A stretch of DNA of 64,000 bases from positions 1,879,501 through 1,943,500 of the forward strand of contig CP022705.1 in NCBI GenBank assembly GCA_003491285.1, given 5' to 3'. The notes beneath the pieces are model-generated. The model did no database searches, was not told the DNA's origin, and worked only from the letters and a program-made list of their open reading frames with translations. Positions within the stretch are counted from its first letter, which is position 1. Each line of letters opens with the position of its first letter. Of the stretch, positions 46,761-54,782 are shown piece by piece. The DNA comes from Methanobacterium sp. BRmetb2. GTDB lineage: Archaea > Methanobacteriota > Methanobacteria > Methanobacteriales > Methanobacteriaceae. Made by a program: the position numbers and the translations under genes.

Positions 46761-47849
46761 ATGATGATTAAAATGTACAAAAAAACTTTTTTAATCATTT
46801 TTTTAATTTTTATGCTTTTTTTATCTTTTAATACTTCATCGGCCAATAATGATTTAGTATCATATGTTGAACACATTTCTAAAGACATTGGTCCTAGACC
46901 AGCTGGTTCTATAAATGAAGAGGAAACTGCCATATATCTGGCAGATCAGTTTCGTTTAAATGGTTTAGAAACAGAGATACAAAAATTCAAATATTACACT
47001 ATCACTTCGGGGCAGGTTAAATCTTCTCAAAATGTTATTGGAACCATACAAGGTGTTTCAAACAAAGAAATCATTATCTGCGCAGATCTAGATACTGTGA
47101 AAGATTATTGCACTGGAAATTATAGTGAAGGGGCTAACGATGTGGCAGTTCCATTATCACTTCTTATAGGGCTTGCCCAGAATTACAAAAATAAAAAACC
47201 TTATTATACAATTAAACTTATAGCGTTTGGTGCAGGAGAAGAGGGATTTACTTTTCCATTGTTAAGACCAAAACGCCAAGAATTAAGTCCAGATACTTAC
47301 TACCAAGTAACCTATTTACCTTATCTGGTTGGTTCTAGATATTATCTTTTGACCCATCAAAAAATGGTCAATAATACGGTAGCTGTTGTTAGTCTGGAGG
47401 CTGTTGGTATTGGTGATCCCTTTTTAGTATCTAAAGATTACTATGTGGAAAATAATCAAAGTTATATAGATTTTTTAGTTCTATACGGAAATATCAATGG
47501 ATATAATCTTAACAAAATTGATTTTATGGCTTCTAATATGTCAATGGGAAATGAAGCTGCTATAAGTCATGTTTATTTGCCTTTTTCTATTGCTAAAATT
47601 CCATCTACCTTTTTAACGTCAATGAAAAATCCCGATATCTCTTCTCCAGTACATGACACTCAAAAAGAGATTCCAAATTATTTAAGTTCAAATGATACTT
47701 TTGAAAACTTGGTAGAAGAAAATGCTGGCCGAATTGAATTAGAAAAAAATCTTGAGAATAGGTTGAAACTGTTAGAAAATATAATAGACGGTACAACATT
47801 TTTTAATTTAATTAATAACTTTCCATATTCATTAATAACTTCTAATTAA
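46761..47849 (+). CDS. Secreted M28-like peptidase homologue with altered metal site
   Basis: A signal peptide (about residues 6-25) precedes an M28/aminopeptidase-like domain: VEHISKDIGPRPAGS, NVIGTIQGVSNKEIIICADLDTV, EGANDVAVPLSLLIGL, FGAGEEG and the late PVHDTQKE. The usual first zinc ligand AHxD is ADLD here, so a His is replaced by Asp; the other ligands remain. It may be an inactive or metal-altered relative. The start is uncertain: ATG at 46761, 46764 or 46773. Confidence 0.75.
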   Translation: MMIKMYKKTFLIIFLIFMLFLSFNTSSANNDLVSYVEHISKDIGPRPAGSINEEETAIYLADQFRLNGLETEIQKFKYYTITSGQVKSSQNVIGTIQGVSNKEIIICADLDTVKDYCTGNYSEGANDVAVPLSLLIGLAQNYKNKKPYYTIKLIAFGAGEEGFTFPLLRPKRQELSPDTYYQVTYLPYLVGSRYYLLTHQKMVNNTVAVVSLEAVGIGDPFLVSKDYYVENNQSYIDFLVLYGNINGYNLNKIDFMASNMSMGNEAAISHVYLPFSIAKIPSTFLTSMKNPDISSPVHDTQKEIPNYLSSNDTFENLVEENAGRIELEKNLENRLKLLENIIDGTTFFNLINNFPYSLITSN

Positions 47850-47870
47850 TAAAAATAAATAAAAAATTGA

Positions 47871-48125
47871 TCATTCTTGTTTTGGTACTTCTGCACCGAC
47901 CTTTGACAGTGCTCTAGCAATAATAAGAGTTGCTAATACTGCTATAATGGTAACAATTATTGCATATATAAACAATCCAGTAATTGCATTTCCTGCCTTG
48001 AAAAATTCGAGAATTATTGCTTTAATTGCTTCATTCCAAGCTAATGCAGCTATTAAACCAAATGCCGCAGTTATAAGTCCGGCAAAGGTTTCAAGAAATA
48101 ATATTTTCGTGCTTTTATCTGCCAT
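47871..48125 (-). CDS. DUF5654-type small membrane protein
   Basis: This 84-residue protein has two hydrophobic helices (about residues 12-30 and 47-70) joined by an amphipathic loop with ALAWNEAIKAIILEFF, a pattern I associate with DUF5654 archaeal membrane proteins. GGAGGGTGAAA precedes the ATG at 48125; the GTG at 48131 is inside that site. Function unknown. Confidence 0.65.
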   Translation of the reverse strand: MADKSTKILFLETFAGLITAAFGLIAALAWNEAIKAIILEFFKAGNAITGLFIYAIIVTIIAVLATLIIARALSKVGAEVPKQE

Positions 48126-48235
48126 TTTCACCCTCCTTTCAGTTAAATCACAACTGATAACTATTTTTATGTTAATATTACTATATATTATTTAATGTAT
48201 TATACTGATTTTTTATAAGATAATGGTTTGTTTAA

Positions 48236-48847
48236 ATGATTAACACGAGAAAAGAAAGATTGAGAGATAAAATTTGGGATATTTTGGAAAAGAATAATAT
48301 TAATATCAATCACTGTCATGGTAGAATACCTAATTTTTGTGGTTCGACTGCTGCAGCTGACATATTAAGGGGTTTGGATGAATGGGCAGAGGCAAATGTT
48401 ATATTTTGCAGTCCAGATTCTGCTCAACAGAGGATTAGGGAATATACCCTAGTAGATGGTAAAGATCTGATTATGCCTTCGCCTAAACTTCAAAAAGGTT
48501 ATCTTATAATAAAAGCTGCAGACGTGGAAGGCAGAACAAAAATTGCTTCTAGCATATCAGGAGCTTTTAGGTATGGTAAAACCTTAAATATATTTCCTAA
48601 AGTAGATATGGTTATTGAAGGTTCTGTTGCAGTAGATTTAAATGGTAATAGGTTAGGTAAAGGTGGAGGTTATGGTGATACTGAAATATCTCACCTATTC
48701 AATGAAGATTCGATTAATAATAAAACACACATAGTGACCATAGTCCACCAAGTTCAAATTGTGGAAAATATACCCATGGAATCTCATGATCAGAAAATAA
48801 ATATGATAGTAACTCCAAATGAGGTTATAAGAATAAAAATATCATGA
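48236..48847 (+). CDS. 5-formyltetrahydrofolate cyclo-ligase-like protein
   Basis: This 203-residue protein belongs to the COG0212-like family: N-terminal RKERLRDKIWDIL, CSPDSAQQRIREYTLVDGK and GNRLGKGGGYGDTEISHL with the G-rich motif of the family. In methanogens the cofactor is tetrahydromethanopterin, so the real substrate may be a pterin relative or something else. The family call is good; the reaction is uncertain. Confidence 0.75.
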   Translation: MINTRKERLRDKIWDILEKNNININHCHGRIPNFCGSTAAADILRGLDEWAEANVIFCSPDSAQQRIREYTLVDGKDLIMPSPKLQKGYLIIKAADVEGRTKIASSISGAFRYGKTLNIFPKVDMVIEGSVAVDLNGNRLGKGGGYGDTEISHLFNEDSINNKTHIVTIVHQVQIVENIPMESHDQKINMIVTPNEVIRIKIS

Positions 48848-48925
48848 AAATCCGGTGATTACTTAATATTGAAAATATAGGATTTAATTGGATATACGGG
48901 TTTTCAATAGTTTAAACGTGTTAAA

Positions 48926-49045
48926 ATGAGGTCCATAAATTGGAAAGAGATTATTATTGGATTAATTATTGGAATATTATTAACCATAATTATTAGAATT
49001 GCATCAGAAAGACTTATATTCAAATTAATATTATTAATCTCTTAA
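48926..49045 (+). CDS. Possible 39-residue single-pass membrane peptide
   Basis: A short frame encodes MRSINWKEIIIGLIIGILLT and a second hydrophobic part ending FKLILLIS, with an Arg-rich centre. It lies between the cyclo-ligase-like and Cas4-like genes, 32 bases before the latter. The ribosome binding site is poor, so this is a weak call; it could also be chance in AT-rich DNA. Confidence 0.3.
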   Translation: MRSINWKEIIIGLIIGILLTIIIRIASERLIFKLILLIS

Positions 49046-49077
49046 ATCTCAAAATATTATTTAAAAGGTAGTTTAAA

Positions 49078-49740
49078 ATGGTTAATCCTTCGGAATTTAA
49101 GAACCATCCTCTAATATCAGAAGTTAAAATTGTTGAAAATAGAAACAACTTTCCCATAAGCTGGCTGAACAAACAGGGATATTGTGAGTACTCCATATTT
49201 TTAGAAAATTTCAAGAAAATAGATGTGGGACCTACCAAAGAAATGATAAAAGGGCACAGGGAACATGCAGTTTTAGAGGATAAGTTTAAAGAGGACGCAG
49301 AACCTGCAACTTTTCAGGAAATGATGGAAACTTCCAGAGATACAGAACTATTTTCTCGAGAATTCTATGTCATGTCAGCTCAACATGGTATAAGAGGTTT
49401 AATTGATGAGATATGGATGACTCCCGACGAATTTGTAATTATAGATGATAAACCCGGGACGATCCCATATAATTCAAATATAAACCAGGTTTATGGATAC
49501 TGTTTGGCATTTAAAGATATGATTAATGATGATCGAAAAATTATAGCTGCTCTTCGTGAAAGGGGCACTGATAATATTTACTGGGCCAATCAATTTGATA
49601 GTCAGACTGAAAAGACCATAATAAAATTGATCAATCATATGCATATCCTAATTAGTGGAAAAAAACCTTTTAAACCTACAAAAAATCCTAACAAATGCAG
49701 AAAATGCAGATTTAGGATTATGTGTGATTGTAAATCCTAA
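49078..49740 (+). CDS. Cas4/RecB-like PD-(D/E)XK nuclease with Fe-S cysteines
   Basis: This 220-residue protein has the RecB-type nuclease pattern: HREHAVLEDKF (His motif), GLIDEIWMTPDEFVIIDDKPG (motif II Asp and D-x-K), QVYGYCLAF (QxxxY-type). One N-terminal Cys (GYCEYSIF) and three C-terminal Cys (CRKCRFRIMCDCKS) make a Cas4-like [4Fe-4S] site. No CRISPR array or cas gene is nearby, so it is a solitary Cas4-like protein, likely a DNA-repair exonuclease (inference). Confidence 0.8.
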   Translation: MVNPSEFKNHPLISEVKIVENRNNFPISWLNKQGYCEYSIFLENFKKIDVGPTKEMIKGHREHAVLEDKFKEDAEPATFQEMMETSRDTELFSREFYVMSAQHGIRGLIDEIWMTPDEFVIIDDKPGTIPYNSNINQVYGYCLAFKDMINDDRKIIAALRERGTDNIYWANQFDSQTEKTIIKLINHMHILISGKKPFKPTKNPNKCRKCRFRIMCDCKS

Positions 49741-49968
49741 TTTTTCTATAAATATAATTTCTTCTATATTAATTAAATTATTTTTAAATATATTGTAAAC
49801 ATGCAGTAACAATCTTATGAACTTATTATGGAACGGTCTTATTGAAATCACATATTTAAAAGGGTAAATAAGATTTCAAGTGAAATGGAAAATAAATAGG
49901 ACGAAAGATTTATATTGTATATCAAAGATAACCAAAGAAGACACGATTTTTCTCTAAAGGTTTAAAAA

Positions 49969-50769
49969 ATGGATAATAAAAAAACATCTCTTTTATCATT
50001 GGCTATAGGAGCACCTATTGGCTGTTTAGGTGGTTTAATAGGTTTAGGAGGGGCTGAGTTTAGGCTGCCTTTCTTATTAAAGACTTTTAATAAGACTGCT
50101 AAAAAAGCAGTAGCATTAAATATGTTAATAAGTTTAATCACAGTCTTATCGGCTACTTTTTTTAGAATGAATAATGTGGATGTATCTATTATTTATCCTC
50201 AAATATTGTTAATGATTGCAATTATTGTAGGCTCTACTACTGGTGCTTATTTTGGAATAGGAATATCAACTAAAATATCCGATGTTTTGTTTAAAAAAGT
50301 ATTATTAATATTGCTTTTGGTTATGGGATTACTTCTTATTAGTGAAAGCTTTATCACATTTGGATCAATGGGAATAATATTTAGCAGTTTATATATAGAG
50401 CTGATTGTAGCAGTAATATGTGGAGTAATTATCGGAATTATTAGCAGTCTTTTAGGGGTTGCTGGTGGAGAGGTTATAATTCCTATATTAATTTTAATAT
50501 TTGGAATAGATGTTAAATTAGCAGGAACTATGAGTTTAATCATTAGCTTACCTACCATTATTGTGGGAATTACAAGACATACCCGTAATAAAATGTATTC
50601 CAACAAATCAGAAATTAGTTCTTTAGTCGTGCCAATGGGAATAAGTTCTATAATAGGTGCTTCAATCGGTGCTATTTTAGTTATATATGCTCCTTCAGAG
50701 TTATTAAAAGTTATATTGGGTGCATTATTAATATTCACATCTATTAAAATATTTACAGAAAAAGAATAA
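49969..50769 (+). CDS. TSUP family (TauE/SafE) transporter
   Basis: This 266-residue integral membrane protein has about eight hydrophobic helices in two homologous halves, each with the family motif: GCLGGLIGLGGAEFRLP near residue 20 and GIISSLLGVAGGEVIIP near 155. TSUP proteins export sulfite, sulfoacetate or other small organic anions. AAAGGTTT precedes the ATG. Direction and substrate cannot be deduced. Confidence 0.88.
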   Translation: MDNKKTSLLSLAIGAPIGCLGGLIGLGGAEFRLPFLLKTFNKTAKKAVALNMLISLITVLSATFFRMNNVDVSIIYPQILLMIAIIVGSTTGAYFGIGISTKISDVLFKKVLLILLLVMGLLLISESFITFGSMGIIFSSLYIELIVAVICGVIIGIISSLLGVAGGEVIIPILILIFGIDVKLAGTMSLIISLPTIIVGITRHTRNKMYSNKSEISSLVVPMGISSIIGASIGAILVIYAPSELLKVILGALLIFTSIKIFTEKE

Positions 50770-50880
50770 GAAAAACAATATTGTATTTATATAGTTTATA
50801 TGTAATAATGTGATTGTGGAGTTTTTTAACAGTTTTATTTTAAAACTGACTATTATATCAAAGTTAATGTCAAAAATCAG

Positions 50881-50947
50881 GTTTAACTCGGTATTTTTAC
50901 TTCGTTTAACTCGACATAATGACTATATGGCTAAAACTAGTCGAGTT
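50881..50947. repeat. Direct and inverted AACTCG repeats between the TSUP and tetR genes
   Basis: GTTTAACTCG occurs at 50881-50890 and 50904-50913. The second copy extends to AACTCGAC (50908-50915), which is matched by GTCGAGTT (50940-50947) as an 8-bp inverted repeat with a 24-base loop. Purpose unknown; it may be a terminator or operator. The rest of the 50770-51113 gap is the tetR promoter. Confidence 0.5.
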
Positions 50948-51022
50948 TGCGATCAAATTATTTTTTAACTTTTTTCTGTAAAATATCTTAAATTTGCCTA
51001 ATGATTTTATAATCATTTGCTG

Positions 51023-51090
51023 AACAAACGTTTGTTTTATATAGTAGAATTATTATAATATTAGTAACAATTGAACAAACGTTTGTTCAA
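51023..51090 (+). promoter_or_regulatory. tetR promoter with two palindromic operators
   Basis: AACAAACGTTTGTT lies at 51023-51036, and a perfect 20-base palindrome TTGAACAAACGTTTGTTCAA at 51071-51090. Their centres are 51 bases apart, close to five helical turns. A TATA-like TTATATAG (51037-51044) sits between them, so the sites bracket the predicted transcription start. This is a typical autorepression layout for the downstream TetR gene. Confidence 0.75.
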
Positions 51091-51113
51091 TAAGTATAAG
51101 GAGTATTAACCAT

Positions 51114-51782
51114 ATGAAAAATAGAGAAATTAAGGCTTCAAATTCTCAAAATGAAGCTAAAAAAACCACAAAAGAAAAAATTTTTGATGCTTCGGTTGAT
51201 TTATTCTCTAAAAAAGGTTTTAGTGATGTATCAGTACGAGAAATTGCAAAACAAACAGGAATAAGAGAAGGTTCAATTTACAATCATTATAAAAATAAAG
51301 AAGCTATTTTAGATGCTATAATAAACTATTTTAAATCAGAACTCGCACAAAGTAACATTCCAGAGGAAGAGTGCGCAGATTTAATGGATCAGGGACCTGA
51401 AGTGTTTTTTGAAAGTGGTGCTAAAACGTTCATGGATCGCATCAACATCCCTCAGATGGAAAAAATATGGCGATTAGTTTGCATCGAAACCTATCACAAC
51501 GAAAAAATACGAGAATTTTTCAAAAAAGAACTATTAGAAGAACCTCTAGCAGGATGGGAAAATATATTTAGCATTATGATTGAAAATAAGATGATTAAGC
51601 CCGTAAATCCAAGAACGCTCGCCTATGAATATTGGTCTTTTGCAATTTTCTTATTTTTTGAGTATTTTATCTTGAAATATAATGAGGATTTTGATTCTTT
51701 TATGAAGCTAGGTTTAGAAAAAATGGTTAACCATACTCGATTTATGTTAGAGGCTGTTAAAATTGAGGAAGATACAAATTAG
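51114..51782 (+). CDS. TetR-family transcriptional regulator
   Basis: The N-terminal DNA-binding domain is clear: TKEKIFDASVDLFSKKGFSD, then VREIAKQTGIREGSIYNHYKNKEAIL with the TetR helix-turn-helix. The C-terminal ligand domain (about residues 75-222) is not recognisable. AAGGAGTATT precedes the ATG. It is the first gene of a likely operon with an EFR1-type protein and a small membrane protein, and two palindromes lie in its promoter. Confidence 0.9.
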   Translation: MKNREIKASNSQNEAKKTTKEKIFDASVDLFSKKGFSDVSVREIAKQTGIREGSIYNHYKNKEAILDAIINYFKSELAQSNIPEEECADLMDQGPEVFFESGAKTFMDRINIPQMEKIWRLVCIETYHNEKIREFFKKELLEEPLAGWENIFSIMIENKMIKPVNPRTLAYEYWSFAIFLFFEYFILKYNEDFDSFMKLGLEKMVNHTRFMLEAVKIEEDTN

Positions 51783-51820
51783 ATTAAATTTTGAAAAATT
51801 TGAGTTGGAAGGATGAGAAT

Positions 51821-52693
51821 ATGAGTGTAGAACTTTACTATTTTTCAGGAACTGGTAATTCGCTACATGTGGCGAAAGAACTGCAAAAAAGAATCCCAAA
51901 AACAAAGTTAATACCGATTGTAAGTCTTCTAGATAAAAATCTAATAAAAACCAGTGGAAAAACTGTAGGTTTTGTTTTCCCGGTTCATGCTTTAACTATT
52001 CCAATAGCAGTAAAAAAATTCCTTAAAAAAATTGTTCCAACATCAGCAGAATACATCTTTGCTGTAGCAACACGTTATGGCACTACATTTAGAGGTTTTG
52101 AAAAAATAGATCATTTATTAAAGGAAAAGAATAAACGTCTTGATTCATATTTTATACTAAATATGGGCCACAATGAGGAAATACGGCGCAAAGGATATAA
52201 AGTTCCATCCGACGCGGAGCTTTCGAAAATAGAATCTATAGTTAAGGAGAAATTAGATTCAATTCAAAAGATTGTCCTAAATCAGGAAAAAATCAGGGAA
52301 AAAGACACTACATTTACTGTCCCTGTAAATTTCCTATTAGAGAAAATGGTTATTTGGGGTATGACAGTTTCTGAGTATATTGGGGGAGTTAATTATTTTT
52401 GTTCGGACTCTAAGTGTACAGGATGCAGAACTTGTGAAAATGTTTGTTTGTCAGGAAAGATTAAAATGGGTGTTAAAAACCCTATTTGGCAAAAAAATGT
52501 CTTTTGTTATATGTGTTATGCATGTGTTAATTTTTGTCCCGCTCAATCAGTCCAGATAAATGACATACCGTTTATTAAATCATATACTCGAGAAAATGGA
52601 AGGTATCCTCATCCTTATGCGACAGTAAATGATATTGCTGGACAAAAAAGGAGGAAAATTAATGAAAATAGTAATATCACAGAATTTAGCTAA
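51821..52693 (+). CDS. EFR1-type flavodoxin/ferredoxin fusion
   Basis: The N-terminal flavodoxin-like domain has YYFSGTGNSLHVAKEL (FMN phosphate loop), and the C-terminal part has two [4Fe-4S] motifs, CTGCRTCENVC and CYMCYACVNFC. This EFR1 architecture is frequent in anaerobes and suggests an electron-transfer or reductase role. GGAAGGATG lies just before the ATG at 51821; the frame extends upstream to TTG 51791, which is less likely. Partners and substrate are unknown. Confidence 0.85.
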   Translation: MSVELYYFSGTGNSLHVAKELQKRIPKTKLIPIVSLLDKNLIKTSGKTVGFVFPVHALTIPIAVKKFLKKIVPTSAEYIFAVATRYGTTFRGFEKIDHLLKEKNKRLDSYFILNMGHNEEIRRKGYKVPSDAELSKIESIVKEKLDSIQKIVLNQEKIREKDTTFTVPVNFLLEKMVIWGMTVSEYIGGVNYFCSDSKCTGCRTCENVCLSGKIKMGVKNPIWQKNVFCYMCYACVNFCPAQSVQINDIPFIKSYTRENGRYPHPYATVNDIAGQKRRKINENSNITEFS

Positions 52694-52716
52694 AAAATTT
52701 CAAATGGAGGTTCATT

Positions 52717-53094
52717 ATGAATAAAACGAGAGTTGCAGCATCATTTCTGGGTATTCTTGCCGGAATTGGGGGTGGAGTGTTTCATGGTATTGGGGAGGTG
52801 CTTCAGGGTAGTGTTGCTACAAATGGAATGATGATAGAGGCATGGCCTACAATGCAAGCAACTTTAGGAGAGCCGGCAATGACCTTAGTTCCCAATTTCC
52901 TCTTAACTGGAATATTTGCTATTATTATGGGTATCATAGTCACAATATGGGCAGCAACATTTATTGGGAGGAAAAACGGGGGTTTGATCATTATTGTGCT
53001 TTCAGTAATAATGCTCTATGTTGGTGGAGGTATTATTCCGCCCTTATTTGGAGTACTAGCGGGATTAATTGGCTTAAGGATCAAACAGGACTAA
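52717..53094 (+). CDS. Small Gly/Ile-rich membrane protein
   Basis: This 125-residue protein has about four hydrophobic helices with a region of GIGGGVFHGIGEVLQG near the start. GGAGGT precedes the ATG, so expression is well supported. It closes the tetR operon. I do not recognise the family; the conserved Gly pattern suggests a channel or small integral protein (inference). Confidence 0.65.
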   Translation: MNKTRVAASFLGILAGIGGGVFHGIGEVLQGSVATNGMMIEAWPTMQATLGEPAMTLVPNFLLTGIFAIIMGIIVTIWAATFIGRKNGGLIIIVLSVIMLYVGGGIIPPLFGVLAGLIGLRIKQD

Positions 53095-53162
53095 GAAAAA
53101 TTTGATTATCTGGTACAAACTGGAATGAATTATATTAAAAAAGAAAAAGGATTTTAATCCAC

Positions 53163-53179
53163 CTTTTCTCTAAGAAAAG
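53163..53179. terminator. Hairpin between convergent operons
   Basis: CTTTTCT (53163-53169) and AGAAAAG (53173-53179) form a 7-bp stem with a 3-base loop between the small membrane protein and the MFS gene. A second short GGATT/AATCC hairpin precedes it. It could terminate either strand. Confidence 0.5.
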
Positions 53180-53207
53180 ATGGTATTTATAGTCTCCTGC
53201 ATGATAA

Positions 53208-54578
53208 CTATCTCTTTTTAAGAGAAGCAAATATCCCCACAAAACACAGTACAGTGAATATTATAAATGCTAATTTAATGCTTTCAAGCAGGGCTGGGTA
53301 ATGTTGTGGCATGATCTGTACATTGCCAATCAATAGAGAAAAGATCAGTATAACAACTCCCATACTCATTGTTTGTCCAATTAATCGCATAGTACTAACT
53401 GATGCAGAAGCTACGCCAAAAAACCTTCTTTCAACAGATCCCATGATAGCATTGGTATTGGGTGATGAAAATAAACCAAATCCAAGCCCTAAAAGACATA
53501 ATCCCATTATAATGAAGTTTATACTGGTCTGGTCATTAATAAAGGTGAATACGAAAAGGCCTAAAGTTACAACTGCCATACCAATAGAAGCTATTAAACG
53601 GGGTTGATATTTATCAGATAATCTTCCCGCTAAAGGTGCCACTATGGCCATAATTATGGGTTGCGCAACTAAAATCAGTCCAGCAGATTGAGGATCAAAT
53701 CCTTTCAAGTACTGTAGATATAAGCTCAGAAGAAAGGTCACACCAAAAGTAGCACTGTAATTGATTAATGCGGCTAAATTAGAAAAGGCAAAAGTTGCAT
53801 TCTTAAAAAATAGTTTCATATCTAATACTGGACTTTCAGCTTTTAATTCCCATTTGATAAAACCTATTATTCCTATTATTCCGGCAATTATCAACAAGAT
53901 ACCAATTATTTCAGGTAATAATGAAAATCCATAGATGATCATTAATAGGGCGAAACTGTAAAGTACTGATCCTGGTAAATCAAATTTTTCACCTTTACAC
54001 TCTGCCCATTCAGTTTTAAGCTTCCAAAATGTTAGGATAATCACCAACAAACCTAACGGGATCATCAAAATGAAAAGACTTCTCCAACCAAAGAATTGTG
54101 TTAGAAAACCTCCTAAAACCGGTCCTAAAGAAAGACCCACATAAACTGAGGCAATATTTATCCCTATGGCTTTTCCCCTATCTTGTGGTGGGAATACGTG
54201 GGTTATGATTGCAAGTCCAGTTACAAATATCATTGCTGAACCAATTCCCTGAAAAACTCTAAATATGATGAGGGCTAGTGCTGATGGTGCCAGGGCTGAA
54301 AGTAATGATGAAATTGTGAATATTATAATCCCATAGATAAATACCTTTTTCATCCCAAATATGTCTGCAATTCTTCCAAAAGGTACTGCAAACATGGCGG
54401 CTGCTAATAAATATGATGTTGCCACCCAGCTTAACAGTATGGCATCTGTGGCAAATTCCGTACCAATAGATGGAAGTGCAATATTTATAGAAGAGCCCAT
54501 AAAAGGTGTAATAAAAGATGTTATTGATGCAATTATTATAGCTGATATTTTTATTGTGTTGTTATCTATTTTTTCCAT
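53208..54578 (-). CDS. MFS transporter (DHA2-like drug/proton antiporter)
   Basis: This 456-residue protein has about 12-14 membrane helices. The MFS motif A-like GRIADIFGMKKVFIYG lies near residue 68 and motif C-like GLSLGPVLGGFL near 150, as in DHA2 exporters. It lies convergent with the tetR operon, so co-regulation is only suggested by proximity; I saw no copy of the tetR palindrome in front of it. Substrate unknown. Confidence 0.88.
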   Translation of the reverse strand: MEKIDNNTIKISAIIIASITSFITPFMGSSINIALPSIGTEFATDAILLSWVATSYLLAAAMFAVPFGRIADIFGMKKVFIYGIIIFTISSLLSALAPSALALIIFRVFQGIGSAMIFVTGLAIITHVFPPQDRGKAIGINIASVYVGLSLGPVLGGFLTQFFGWRSLFILMIPLGLLVIILTFWKLKTEWAECKGEKFDLPGSVLYSFALLMIIYGFSLLPEIIGILLIIAGIIGIIGFIKWELKAESPVLDMKLFFKNATFAFSNLAALINYSATFGVTFLLSLYLQYLKGFDPQSAGLILVAQPIIMAIVAPLAGRLSDKYQPRLIASIGMAVVTLGLFVFTFINDQTSINFIIMGLCLLGLGFGLFSSPNTNAIMGSVERRFFGVASASVSTMRLIGQTMSMGVVILIFSLLIGNVQIMPQHYPALLESIKLAFIIFTVLCFVGIFASLKKR

Positions 54579-54782
54579 AATTTCTCCCCAGTAAAAAAAA
54601 TAATTGATTATCTATTCTTGTATGATATTATTAGTATAATCCATGATTACTTAATTCAATTCATTTGATTAATAGAACTTAATCAGTACTTCTATTAGAA
54701 ATTTACTATTTAATTATCTAATAGTTGAATTTGATTGATTATAATATATTTTAAAAAATAAAAGATGATGGAGCGGTATCCA

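Noticed and set aside
49078..49740. CRISPR-Cas locus suspected because of the Cas4-like gene
   Set aside because: No repeat-spacer array and no other cas gene seen in the window.
53208..54578. MFS gene as part of the TetR regulon
   Set aside because: No copy of the palindrome found before it; it is on the other strand and convergent, so only proximity suggests a link.
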